Made by a program: the position numbers and the translations under genes. From the NCBI GenBank assembly GCA_036245525.1, contig BTPG01000001.1:180198749-180262748 (forward strand): 64,000 nt of DNA. The letters are read 5' to 3'. The notes beneath the pieces are model-generated. The model was not told the origin of the DNA. It made no database searches and saw nothing but the letters and a program-made list of their open reading frames with translations. Shown here piece after piece: positions 32,341 through 41,640 of the stretch (within the stretch, counting starts at the first letter, position 1; every line of letters starts with the position of its first letter). Source of the stretch: Semisulcospira habei. Lineage: Eukaryota; Mollusca; Gastropoda; Semisulcospiridae.

Positions 32341-32412
32341 CCAGTATCGCCGATGGTGTGCTGAGGAGGTCGCCAAGACCGAAACAGCTGTCCACACCGG
32401 CTAAATATCTGG
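32341..32412 (+). ncRNA. Hammerhead ribozyme, inverted unit 1
   Basis: Plus-strand copy: GGUGUG, CUGAGGA, GGUC/GACC, GAAAC, GUC, CACACC all present. Predicted cleavage is directly after the GUC, before CACACC. Confidence 0.9.
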
Positions 32413-32865
32413 ACCCCCCTCGGGGGGACCTAGATTTAAATTTCCATGCACTGAGTGGCTGGAACAGTGGGATATGTGATACGCCCCCCTTCGGGGGGGC
32501 TTCCATATGCATTGCTTTCAGTCACTTTTTTAGCGCCCCCTCTCTTTCCTATCTTTTTTTTTTTTTTTTGTGCTTTGGCCACAGTAGATCTATGATCACT
32601 GGTCGATCATGCACATTTCTCTCCCCTGACAGTGCTATAATCTACTTTACTTTGTAACCTTCCTAAAATATTAGCACTGGCAGTCTCCCCTTTTCTTTTC
32701 ATTTACTACTACAATATCGACTGCAACCCCTTCCCCCCTTTTGGTAGGTTCTCTTTTAGGGTGCATGGAAATTTGGCTCTAGGTGGTGGCATGGAATGTA
32801 TGCCCTTGCAGACACCACAGTAAAATGTGGTTGTCTTTGCAGGTAGGCAGAAATTCCTGCCTCCT

Positions 32866-32937
32866 CCAGTATCGCCGATGGTGTGCTGAGGAGGTCGCCA
32901 AGACCGAAACAGCTGTCCACACCGGCTAAATATCTGG
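32866..32937 (+). ncRNA. Hammerhead ribozyme, inverted unit 2
   Basis: Intact plus-strand copy. The nearby C/G hairpin of this unit has one substitution (CCCCTCTTCGG), outside the ribozyme. Confidence 0.9.
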
Positions 32938-33393
32938 ACCCCCCTCGGGGGGACCTAGATTTAAATTTCCATGCACTGAGTGGCTGGAACAGTGGGATAT
33001 GTGATACGCCCCTCTTCGGGGGGGGCTTCCATATGCATTGCTTTCAGTCACTTTTTTAGCGCCCCCTCTCTTTCCTATCTTTTTTTTTTTTTTTTTTGTG
33101 CTTTGGCCACAGTAGATCTATGATCACTGGTCGATCATGCACATTTCTCTCCCCTGACAGTGCTATAATCTACTTTACTTTGTAACCTTCCTAAAATATT
33201 AGCACTGGCAGTCTCCCCTTTTCTTTTCATTTACTACTACAATATCGACTGCAACCCCTTCCCCCCTTTTGGTAGGTTCTCTTTTAGGGTGCATGGAAAT
33301 TTGGCTCTAGGTGGTGGCATGGAATGTATGCCCTTGCAGACACCACAGTAAAATGTGCTTGTCTTTGCAGGTAGGCAGAAATTCCTGCCTCCT

Positions 33394-33465
33394 CCAGTAT
33401 CGCCGATGGTGTGCTGAGGAGGTCGCCAAGACCGAAACAGCTGTCCACACCGGCTAAATATCTGG
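33394..33465 (+). ncRNA. Hammerhead ribozyme, inverted unit 3
   Basis: Intact plus-strand copy. Confidence 0.9.
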
Positions 33466-33918
33466 ACCCCCCTCGGGGGGACCTAGATTTAAATTTCCAT
33501 GCACTGAGTGGCTGGAACAGTGGGATATGTGATACGCCCCCCTTCTGGGGGGCTTCCATATGCATTGCTTTCAGTCACTTTTTTAGCGCCCCCTCTCTTT
33601 CCTATCTTTTTTTTTTTTTTTTGTGCTTTGGCCACAGTAGATCTATGATCACTGGTCGATCATGCACATTTCTCTCCCCTGACAGTGCTATAGTCTACTT
33701 GACTTTGTAACCTTCCTAAAATATTAGCACTGGCAGTCTCCCTTTTTCTTTTCATTTACTACTACAATATCGACTGCAACCCTTTCCCCCCTTTTGGTAG
33801 GTTCTCTTTTAGGGTGCATGGAAATTTGGCTCTAGGTGGTGGCATGGAATGTATGCCCTTGCAGACACCACAGTAAAATGTGGTTGTCTTTGCAGGTAGG
33901 CAGAAATTCCTGCCTCCT

Positions 33919-33990
33919 CCAGTATCGCCGATGGTGTGCTGAGGAGGTCGCCAAGACCGAAACAGCTGTCCACACCGGCTAAATATCTGG
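33919..33990 (+). ncRNA. Hammerhead ribozyme, inverted unit 4
   Basis: Intact plus-strand copy in a unit truncated downstream at 34214. Confidence 0.9.
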
Positions 33991-34254
33991 ACCCCCCTCG
34001 GGGGGACCTAGACTTAAATTTCCATGCACTGAGTGGCTGGAACAGTGGGATATGTGATACGCCCCCCTTCGGGGGGGCTTCCATATGCATTGCTTTCAGT
34101 CACTTTTTTAGCGCCCCCTCTCTTTCCTATCTTTTTTTTTTTTTTTGTGCTTTGGCCACAGTAGATCTATGATCACTGGTCGATCATGCACATTTCTCTC
34201 CCCTGACAGTGCTATTTGGTTGTCTTTGCAGGTAGGCAGAAATTCCTGCCTCCT

Positions 34255-34326
34255 CCAGTATCGCCGATGGTGTGCTGAGGAGGTCGCCAAGACCGAAACA
34301 GCTGTCCACACCGGCTAAATATCTGG
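34255..34326 (+). ncRNA. Hammerhead ribozyme, inverted unit 5
   Basis: Intact plus-strand copy, the last one before the right target duplication. Confidence 0.9.
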
Positions 34327-34465
34327 ACCCCCCTCGGGGGGACCTAGATTTAAATTTCCATGCACTGAGTGGCTGGAACAGTGGGATATGTGATACGCCC
34401 CCCTTCGGGGGGGCTTCCATATGCTTTGCTTTCAGTCACTTTTTTAGCGCCCCCTCTCTTTCCTA

Positions 34466-34501
<36 letters not shown>

Positions 34502-34636
34502 TGCTTTGGCCACAGTAGATCTATGATCACTGGTCGATCATGCACATTTCTCTCCCCTGACAGTGCTATAATCTACTTTACTTTGTAACCTTCCTAAAAT
34601 ATTAGCACTGGCAGTCTCCCCTTTTCTTTTCATTTT

Positions 34637-34649
34637 AATGGTCCTTGGT
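34637..34649 (+). repeat. 13-bp target-site duplication, right copy
   Basis: AATGGTCCTTGGT, identical to 23918-23930; CR1-like ORF2 sequence resumes from here. Confidence 0.92.
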
Positions 34650-35344
34650 GTTGGAAGAGATGTAAAAAAAATATTGCGCTGGGTGAGTGTGGAAGATTCC
34701 CTATGTATATTGATGCCTATGTTCGAATGGTGAAGTACTGGTGCAGACTTCTTACCATGTCAGAAAACAGATACCCAAGACAGTGTTACACGATGTTATG
34801 TATGCATGATGCTTCAGGTAGATCGAACTGGGCTACGCAAATAAAGACTCTATTGTGTATGCACGGGTTTGGGTATGTATGGGAAATGCAGTCAGTTGGA
34901 AACACTCCTCTGTTCATTCAGATATTCAAAGATCGGCTGATGGATTGTTTCCGACAGGACTGGCATGCATCCCTTACCTCAAACACAGAATACTGCCATT
35001 ACCACCCAGAAATACTTAGAGCCAGTTACATAGGGCAGCTGAACTCTTGTGAACTCAGGCGGGCAATATGTTTACTTAGATGTAACCGTTTACCTTTTTC
35101 CAGATTTGGAAAACCCATCACTAATCCAGAATGTAATTCATGTGATTGGCATAAGGCTGAAGATTTGTGTCATTTTCTGTTCGAGTGTCCAAAATATGCC
35201 CCTTTAGGTAAAAAGTACATTCCACTGTTTTACTACAGATTCCCATCCGATCTTAAAGTTCAGCTGCTGTGTGGAAACCTACATGATAAACTGGTCTTTA
35301 AAGTTGCTATGTATATTTCAGGTTGCCTTAAATTAAGGAATTAG
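34637..35344 (+). pseudogene. CR1-like ORF2, C-terminal part
   Basis: The ORF2 reading resumes after the array. An A-run (34658-34665) shifts the frame; beyond it 34703-35344 encodes MYIDAYVRMVKYWCRLL and a Cys/His-rich region, ECNSCDWHKAEDLCHFLFECPKY, a pattern commonly seen at the C-terminus of CR1/L2-type ORF2 proteins. The stop at 35342 is followed by a ~170-nt 3' UTR with GGGCCTGATGGCCTGC (a short hairpin) and an (ATT)n end. Confidence 0.82.
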
Positions 35345-35510
35345 AGGGATTTGCTTTGAACTTTTCTTGTTTTTGTTTATTTATGTGCGCTGATGTAATG
35401 CTATATGAGTGTGTTTTACAACCACCTTCCTGTATTTTCTGGTTGTAAGTTGTATTTTGTGTTCATATGGGCCTGATGGCCTGCAAAAACTGAAATAAAT
35501 TTATTATTAT

Positions 35511-35515
<5 letters not shown>

Positions 35516-35542
<27 letters not shown>

Positions 35543-35550
35543 GGCACACG

Positions 35551-35634
<84 letters not shown>
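35516..35634. repeat. (CA)n microsatellite
   Basis: About 118 bp of CA repeats with two GGCACAC interruptions. Right flank of the CR1-like element. Confidence 0.95.
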
Positions 35635-35636
<2 letters not shown>

Positions 35637-35839
35637 TTAAAGCCTTTGTAGATTTACAAATTATTTAAGTCAGACGGCAACAGAGATGAAAGACAGTTTC
35701 CTACGGTTGGTTTTACATTATCATGGTTGACTGTATCACTGGCCATGATGGAAATAGCTTTTCTTACGATCTGACGATCGCAGAACACTGCTAAACTGGA
35801 TGCGTCCCCACTGCTGCCTGCGCCAGTTTATTCTGGTCT

Positions 35840-36717
35840 GAGCCCATTGTAGATATCCTTAACCATCCAAGGAAACGATACTGAAATTGTTGAAACGTTC
35901 AAGTTTTGGGTACTCTTCAGTATCTCGCGCGATCTGAAGTGGGAGAAGAATATTGAACAGCTAGTAAAGAAAGCCCAGCAGCGCCTGTTTTTTCTTCGGC
36001 GGTTGAAGTCTTTTGGCGTCAGTCAGCAGATCATGGTGCAGTTTTACCGCGCCGCCATTCTTACCTTCTCAATGACGGTGTGGTATGGCAGCGCAACCGA
36101 CGAAGCCCGCAAGAAACTAAATAGGGTGATCAAAACAGAATCTCATATTGTTGGAAGCGATCTCCTCTCGCTGGAATCTCTGTGTCACGCACGCACCATC
36201 ATACATGACGAGCACCATCCTGCACATAACCTGTTCGAGCTCTTGCCATCTGGCTTGCGCTTTAGATCCATCACTCGTTTTCATAAGAGCTTTTATCCCT
36301 TGGCTGTTCAGGCCCTGTCTAATGTGGCTGTGGTATGATTTAATTCGGCTGATTGACTTCATTAGAATTGACCTCATTAGAATTACCTACAGCCTATCTT
36401 AGTTGTTTATAGTTCTTTATATGTTCTATCAAACCTCTTCTCAAACAGTAAGAATGAATGTAGCTAATCTGTTTTCGCTGCGGCCTCACTTGGCGGTCTT
36501 TGTTGTCATATATGTTTATTATGCTATAGGTTTATTTTACTTCACTTACTTACGTGCACACTTAGTAGAATGACTGCTATACTGTGTGTTTTGTTATTTT
36601 AGAGTCTGCTTGTTTGTGATGTATGTATGTCTTATGTGCTGATGGTCATATGGACGCTCGTCAGCTATGCCGAAAAGAAATCCTAATGGCAATATAGTTT
36701 ATCTTATCTTATCTTGT
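35840..36717 (+). pseudogene. Rex1/L2-like retrotransposon 3' fragment
   Basis: The frame 36003-36338 and adjoining frames give VETFKF, then KKAQQRLFFLRRLKSFGVS, YRAAILTFSMTVWYGSA, NRVIKTESHIVGSDLLSLESL and HNLFELLPSGLRFRSI, the classic C-terminus of Rex1/L2-type RT proteins. The 3' UTR ends CCTAATGGCAATATAG followed by (TTATC)n at ~36703-36715, matching the microsatellite tails of this group. The upstream RT domain is missing (5' truncation) and frameshifts are present. Confidence 0.82.
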
Positions 36718-36724
36718 GTAAGTA

Positions 36725-37062
36725 CTGAGCCTCGGTAAGGACGCCTATGTGTCAGCCCGTTTCGTGAAGGCGGCGCCGCACAGTGTTAAGGCTGACACGT
36801 TGTTGGGGTTGCCCAGGCAGCTGTAGAGCTGTGTCAGGCTGTTTTGAAACCTGTCCTGAAGATGCATTTGGACAATATGGCGGTCTTGTCTTTGTGTGAT
36901 GACATGACGCCGACCTGGTCGTGGCCCCCTCAAGCGATGGCTGCAGACGATATATGGTTCAAACGTCAACGTTAAAAACGTTAGCAACCTGCCTGGCGTC
37001 GACACTTGCCTCCAGATGTCCAAGATGCTCCTCTGCACTAAGTCTTTCTGACGGCAAGGGAA
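36725..37062 (-). pseudogene. Tc1-like transposase, N-terminal relic
   Basis: Minus-strand reading gives a DNA-binding half: LEASVDARQVANVFNVDV (first helix-turn-helix), then after a stop, TRQDRHIVQMHLQDRF-like residues in an adjacent frame, and NTVRRRLHETG (second HTH). It stops after a GVLT segment, next to the Rex1-like tail. The catalytic half is absent here; see 19311-19785. Confidence 0.7.
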
Positions 37063-37591
37063 TAACTGATTGTTGTAGCGTGATTTTATCAAGAAACTGT
37101 ATCTGAGTACTGCCAACCTGGTTAAAATCGGTCTGCATGGTGTGCACATGCATCACATGAAGCACCGTGCATCCCTTTTTTTTTTTTTCATTGCATCTCA
37201 CTGGCGTAAACTAACTTCTTACATTGCACTGGGTCCCTAGTGACATGTCACACAAGTAAACTCTTTACAGTTGTTTTAGTATGAGAAACAACGTTTTAAA
37301 TTTTTGCCTTTTTTATGGAAGTTCTGGGATTAAATATGAGCGTTATAAAATAATTTCCTTGTAAAATAATTTCCTTGTAAAATGGCTTAGTTTTAAAAGA
37401 AGATATGAATTTCTGGACACTGTTCGGCATACGCTGTTGAAATGTGCTTGCCGTGTGATTTGTCGTTGATTATGACGCCTAGCAAACGGTGTTCTCTAAC
37501 CTGTCTAACTGGCTCAGAATTGAGAGAAAGGCTAATCGGGGGCGGATGTAACTGCTGCTAGCAGAGAGAGACTGACTGAAACTTTATTTAA
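37063..37591. other. Unassigned DNA
   Basis: No gene. A 20-bp tandem duplication (AAAATAATTTCCTTGT) lies at ~37348-37382. Confidence 0.5.
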
Positions 37592-37650
37592 TGACGAGGT
37601 CGCCTAGACCGAAACAGCTGTCCACACGGCTAAACGATCTGGACCATCCT
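37592..37650 (+). ncRNA. Truncated hammerhead relic
   Basis: Contains UGACGA, stem II with one loop change (GCCUA), GAAAC, AGCU, GUC and CACAC. The 5' stem I strand and the first C of the core are missing at the insertion edge, so no self-cleaving fold is possible alone. Confidence 0.7.
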
Positions 37651-38060
37651 TGGGGGACCTAGATCTAAATTTTCATGCATCAAAGGGCTGGAAATCTAGT
37701 CAATATGTGATACGCCCCCCTTCGGAGAGGCTTTCATACTAACTACTTACAGTCACTTACTTAGCGCACCCTTCTTTACTATTTGTGGTTGTTGTTGTTG
37801 TGCTTCGATCAAACTTGATCTATGGTCATTGGTCGATACTTCACAATTTTCTCCCCTGACAGTGCTTTTAACTACTTTACTTTGTAATCTTCGTAAAATA
37901 TTAGCACTTTTCTTTTTATTGATTACTACAATATCGACCCTTTTAGTAGGTTCTCTCTTAGGATGCATGGAAATTTAGCTCTAGGTGGAGGCATGGAATG
38001 TATGCCCCGCAAACACCACAGTGTCTTTCTTTGCAGGTAGGCAAAAGTTCCTACCTTCTA

Positions 38061-38132
38061 CCAGTATGCCGAATGGTGTGCTGACGAGGTCGCCAAGACC
38101 AAAACAGCTGTCCACACCGGCTAAATATCTGG
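38061..38132 (+). ncRNA. Hammerhead relic with G12 lost
   Basis: Stem I (GGUGUG/CACACC), CUGACGA, stem II and GUC are intact, but the GAAA core is AAAA (GACC followed by AAAAC). G12 is essential in hammerhead catalysis, so this copy should be inactive. Confidence 0.75.
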
Positions 38133-38463
38133 ACCACCCTTTGGGAGACCTAGAACTAAATTTCCATGCATCAAGGGGCTGGAACCTCGCGCTGGGACCA
38201 CATGGCGTTGAGGCGCGTCCCCTGGGTGGTGGATAGGGGGTCCCTCGTGAGAGGGGTGCACCGAATGAAATAAGGTGCCGTGAACCAACATGGTCTAAGG
38301 GAAGGTGACCCCGACAGAAAACCCCTGGTCCTCCTAGTAAGGGGGTTGGGCGTGGGGGTAGCTTCCCCACCCTGCAAAAAAGGAAATAGCTACAAAAACG
38401 CCGACGAAAAGACAAACAGTAATTCCTTTCCTGGAGGAGGAAGGTTCTTCTACTAGAAGACTT

Positions 38464-39864
38464 ATGACGTCCTGTGGTGAAAGCCGGAAGTCTTCGGAAG
38501 CCACAGGACCGAGCCGCCTCTCTCTATCCAGGGACACAACCATGGGCACATGGAACGTCAAGACCATGTACCAGAGCGGCAAGGCCGCCCAGATAGCAGC
38601 GGAAATGCAAAAGTACAACCTTTCCCTGCTAGGTATCAGTGAAGCCAGATGGACGCAGTCTGGCCAGAAAAGGCTGTTAAATGGGGAGATGATTCTGTAT
38701 TCAGGTCATGAAGAGGAGAATGCCCCCCATACAGAAGGAGTAGCATTCATGCTGTCACCAGTGGCACAGAGAGCGCTGATACAGCAGCCTTTAGAACCAA
38801 GAAAAAGCTCAAGCTGAACGTCATCCAGTGTTATGCGCCCACCAATGACAGTGACGAGGAAGAGAAACAAGAGTTCTACGAAAGAACTCCAGAGTGCCGT
38901 GGACAAATGTGCGGAGCGAGACATCACCATCGTCATGGGCGATTTTAATGCCAAAATAGGGGAGGACAACACCGGATACGAAGAGGTGATGGGGAGACAG
39001 GGACTAGGCTCGGAGATGAGTGAGAACGGGGAGAGGTTTGTAGACTTTTGTGCTCTAAACCGACTTGTCGTTGGAGGCAGCATCTTCCCACACAGAAGAA
39101 TACACAAAGCAACTTGGGTCTCACCTGACCATACGACAGAGAACCAAATAGACCATATCTGCATTAGCAAGAAATTTAGAAGATCCCTTCAAGATGTTCG
39201 AGTGAGGAGGGGAGCAGATGTCGCCTCAGACCACCATCTGCTTACCTTAAGAATGAAGCTCAAGCTAAAGAAAAGCCGCACAGAGACAACAAGAAGACAG
39301 CGCTATAATGTAGGCCTCCTGAGAGAAACTGGAGTTAGAGAAGAGTTCAAACTGGTGCTGTCCAACCGGTTTCAAGCGCTACAGGAGCTAGTAAATGAAG
39401 AGGAGGCGGTCACCACAGAGCAGCAGTGGAAGGCAGTTAGAGAGGCGCTGAACTCGACCTGCAAAGACACTGTAGGGTTCAGGAAACACCACCACAAGGA
39501 CTGGCTGTCGGCACAGACCTTGAAGAAGATAGAAGCGAGGAAGCAGAAGAAAGCAGCGGTCAACAACAGTCGCACGAGAGCAGCCAAAGTAAGGGCACAG
39601 GGGGAATACTCGGAAGCCAACCGCGAGGTGAAGAGGAGTATCAGGGCAGACAAGAGGGCCTACACAGACAGCCTGGCAGCAGAGGCAGAAAAGGCAGCAG
39701 GCAGCGGTAACATGAAACAGCTCTACGACATTACCAGAAGATTGTCGGGTAAGTATGGCCATACAGAAAGACCAGTAAAAGACAAAGAAGGCAAGCCTAT
39801 TGCAGACAGAGCAGACCAACTCGACAGATGGGCCGAGTATTTTGAAGAGACTGAACAGACCTAG
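38464..39864 (+). pseudogene. RTE-like APE endonuclease region (copy B, broken)
   Basis: The first frame (38464-38817) reaches the GHEEENAPHTEGV segment, then a 31-bp deletion relative to copy A shifts it. An indel near 38880 restores the original frame, so MGDFNAKIG through to DRWAEYFEE is readable (38833-39864). Two further small deletions near 39849 and 39917 break the junction to the RT domain. The region between VAQRALI and YAPTND is therefore garbled. Confidence 0.82.
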
Positions 39865-39945
39865 CCCACCCGACCCCCCCGACATCCAGCCGGCAGAGAC
39901 CGACCTACCCATCAGCTTCCCAGCCGGGAAGAGATCAGAAAAGCA

Positions 39946-41439
39946 GTGGCATTTTTGAAGAATGGCAAAGCAGCAGGGCCAGATGGCATCCCAGCGGAGT
40001 CTCTGAAAGCAGACCTAGAGACAACAGTGGAGATGCTGTACCCACTGTTTGGAAAGATCTGGGAAGAGGAGGTGATGCCAGCTGACTGGAAGGAGGGGTA
40101 CCTAATCAAGCTTCCCAAGAAAGGCGACCTCAGCAAGTGTTCCAACTACAGAGGAATCACCTTGCTGTCCGTACCAGGAAAGGTCTTCAACAGGATCATC
40201 CTAGAGAGAATGAAGAGCTCCGTTGACCCTCAGCTGAGAGACCAGCAAGCAGGATTCAGGAAGAACCGATCATGTACAGACCAGATCGCCACTCTCCGCA
40301 TCATCGTGGAACAGTCTCTGGAGTGGAGCTCCCCGCTGTACGTCAACTTTGTGGATTATGAGAAAGCATTTGACAGCGTGGACCGAGAGACTCTGTGGAA
40401 ACTCCTACGACACTACGGTGTACCCACAAAGCTCATCCGCCTGATCAAGAGCAGCTATGATGGCATGACATGTCGCGTGATCCACGAAGGGCAGTTCACC
40501 AGAGAGCTCCAGGTCAGAACTGGTGTCAGGCAGGGGTGTCTGCTGTCTCCGTTCCTCTTCCTACTGGCCATAGACTGGGTCATGAAGATGACCACAGAGC
40601 ACAGACGAAGTGGAATACAGTGGACACTGTGGACACAGCTTGACGACCTCGATTTTGCAGACGACTTGGCATTACTGTCCCACACTCATCAACAAATGCA
40701 GGACAAGACCACGAGGCTTGCTGACATCTCGTCCCAAGTGGGCCTCACCATTCACAAGCAGAAAACAAAGACAATGAGGCTGAATGCAACCAGGGAAGAA
40801 CCAGTCTTGCTTGCTGGCACCCCGTTGGAGGAGGTGGAGTCCTTCACCTATCTCGGGAGCATCATAGACAAAAAAGGCGGCACTGATGCAGATGTCAGAG
40901 CACGAATCGGTAAAGCCAGAGCAGCCTTTCTCCAGTTGAAAAAAGTGTGGAGTTCCAGAGAGCTGTCACAACACACCAAAGTCCGGATTTTCATCTCCAA
41001 TGTAAAAGCAGTTCTCCTATATGGAGCAGAGACATGGAGATTGACAAAAACCACAGTCAACAGAGTACAGACCTTCATGAACAGTTGCCTTAGAAGAATT
41101 TTGAAAATCCACTGGCCAGAGAAGATCAGCAACGTCAGACTCTGGGAGAGAACAGAGCAGATAACAGCAGAGAATGAAATTGGGCGAAGAAGATGGGGAT
41201 GGATCGGTCACAGTGTGAGAAAGCCAGCTTGCAGTATCACTAGGCAGGCATTGTCATGGATCCCCCAGGGAAAGAGGAAAAGAGGTAGGCCGAGAAACTC
41301 CTGGCGTCGAGACCTCCAAGCAGACATCAAGAGACTGGGAACCACCTTGAGTAGAATCGAAGGAAAAGCACAGGACAGGAGTTGCTGGAGGTCTCTCGTC
41401 GACGGCCTATACCCGGGTAGGGGTGACAGGCATAGGTAA
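39946..41439 (+). CDS. RTE-like reverse transcriptase (copy B)
   Basis: 497 codons, uninterrupted from the AFLKNGKAAGPDGIP segment to the stop in the tail. RT motifs as in copy A, with FADD intact. Differences from A include I for N in the RIFISNVKAV segment and GDRHR at the end. The Met at 39946 is internal to the original frame, so this would not be translated by itself in a normal element. Confidence 0.85.
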   Translation: MAFLKNGKAAGPDGIPAESLKADLETTVEMLYPLFGKIWEEEVMPADWKEGYLIKLPKKGDLSKCSNYRGITLLSVPGKVFNRIILERMKSSVDPQLRDQQAGFRKNRSCTDQIATLRIIVEQSLEWSSPLYVNFVDYEKAFDSVDRETLWKLLRHYGVPTKLIRLIKSSYDGMTCRVIHEGQFTRELQVRTGVRQGCLLSPFLFLLAIDWVMKMTTEHRRSGIQWTLWTQLDDLDFADDLALLSHTHQQMQDKTTRLADISSQVGLTIHKQKTKTMRLNATREEPVLLAGTPLEEVESFTYLGSIIDKKGGTDADVRARIGKARAAFLQLKKVWSSRELSQHTKVRIFISNVKAVLLYGAETWRLTKTTVNRVQTFMNSCLRRILKIHWPEKISNVRLWERTEQITAENEIGRRRWGWIGHSVRKPACSITRQALSWIPQGKRKRGRPRNSWRRDLQADIKRLGTTLSRIEGKAQDRSCWRSLVDGLYPGRGDRHR

Positions 41440-41461
41440 GTAAGTAAGTAAGGGGCTGGAA

Positions 41462-41640
41462 ATCTAGTCAATAGGCGATACGCCCGTTCCCCACCGCTCT
41501 CCCCCCCCCCCCCCTTTCGGGGGTGGGATTCCATATTAACTACTTCCAGTCACTTACTTAGCGCACCCTTCTTTCTTATTTTTCATTTTTATTTTTGTTT
41601 AAATCCCTTCTATTTATAGTAGGGACATGTTAAGACAGGC
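41462..41640 (+). repeat. Diverged retrozyme copy, 3' side of RTE copy B
   Basis: AATCTAGTCAATA, CGATACGCCC, a C-run with CTTTCGGGGGTGG, then CAGTCACTTACTTAGCGCACC parallels 37690-37790, continuing the unit interrupted by copy B. Identity fades after ~41590. Confidence 0.75.

Larger units (their letters stand above)
23931..34636. mobile_element. Hammerhead-ribozyme (retrozyme-like) tandem array
   Basis: A 10.7-kb block (about 7.4 kb without RTE copy A) sits between 13-bp duplications inside a CR1-like ORF2. It consists of ~521-530 bp units, nearly identical apart from A-tract length, in two opposed halves. Each full unit has an A-rich tract, two C/G hairpins (CCCCCCGAAGGGGGG type), a hammerhead ribozyme, and an ACCACATTTTACTGTGGT near-palindrome. 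No protein is encoded. Metazoan retrozymes and Penelope-like elements are the known carriers of such tandem hammerheads; I infer this is a non-autonomous member of that class. Confidence 0.88.
32186..34636 (+). repeat. Right half: inverted units, ribozyme sense on plus strand
   Basis: From ~32217 the units run in the opposite orientation. Unit ends (TCTACTTT) fall at 32641, 33169, 33694 and 34572. A unit is truncated at 34214, where GCTAT joins TTGGTTGTCTTTGCAGG. A T-tract of ~32 at 34470-34500 is the longest. The half ends in CTTTTCTTTTCATTTT next to the right TSD. A small ribozyme scrap (32189-32215) sits at the inversion junction. Confidence 0.92.
20120..35515 (+). mobile_element. CR1/L2-group non-LTR retrotransposon, interrupted
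   Basis: ORF1 (2A motif, coiled coil, L1-like RNA-binding domain) is followed by ORF2 (APE endonuclease, RT) and a short 3' UTR ending AATAAATTTATTATTATTA. The element is flanked on both sides by (CA)n, so it appears to have inserted into a CA microsatellite. It is split at 23931-34636 by the hammerhead array, bounded by a 13-bp duplication of ORF2 sequence. Without that block the element is about 4.7 kb, normal for the group. ORF1 and ORF2 both carry frameshifts. Assignment to the CR1/L2/Rex1 group rests on ORF layout and 2A; the exact clade is uncertain. Confidence 0.85.
37592..38184 (+). mobile_element. Diverged retrozyme copy, 5' side of RTE copy B
   Basis: About 1.2 units of the hammerhead repeat on the plus strand, with a 490-bp period (TGACGAGGTCGCC at 37592 and 38082). 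It is older than the main array. RTE copy B has inserted into it; the retrozyme sequence continues after the element at 41462. Confidence 0.82.
38185..41449 (+). mobile_element. RTE-like retrotransposon, full-length copy B
   Basis: Same start (CCTCGCGCTGGG) and (GTAA)n tail as copy A, flanked by the 12-bp duplication AAGGGGCTGGAA (38173-38184, 41450-41461). Inserted in a diverged retrozyme unit. It has more coding lesions than A, notably a 31-bp deletion near 38780. Confidence 0.9.
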
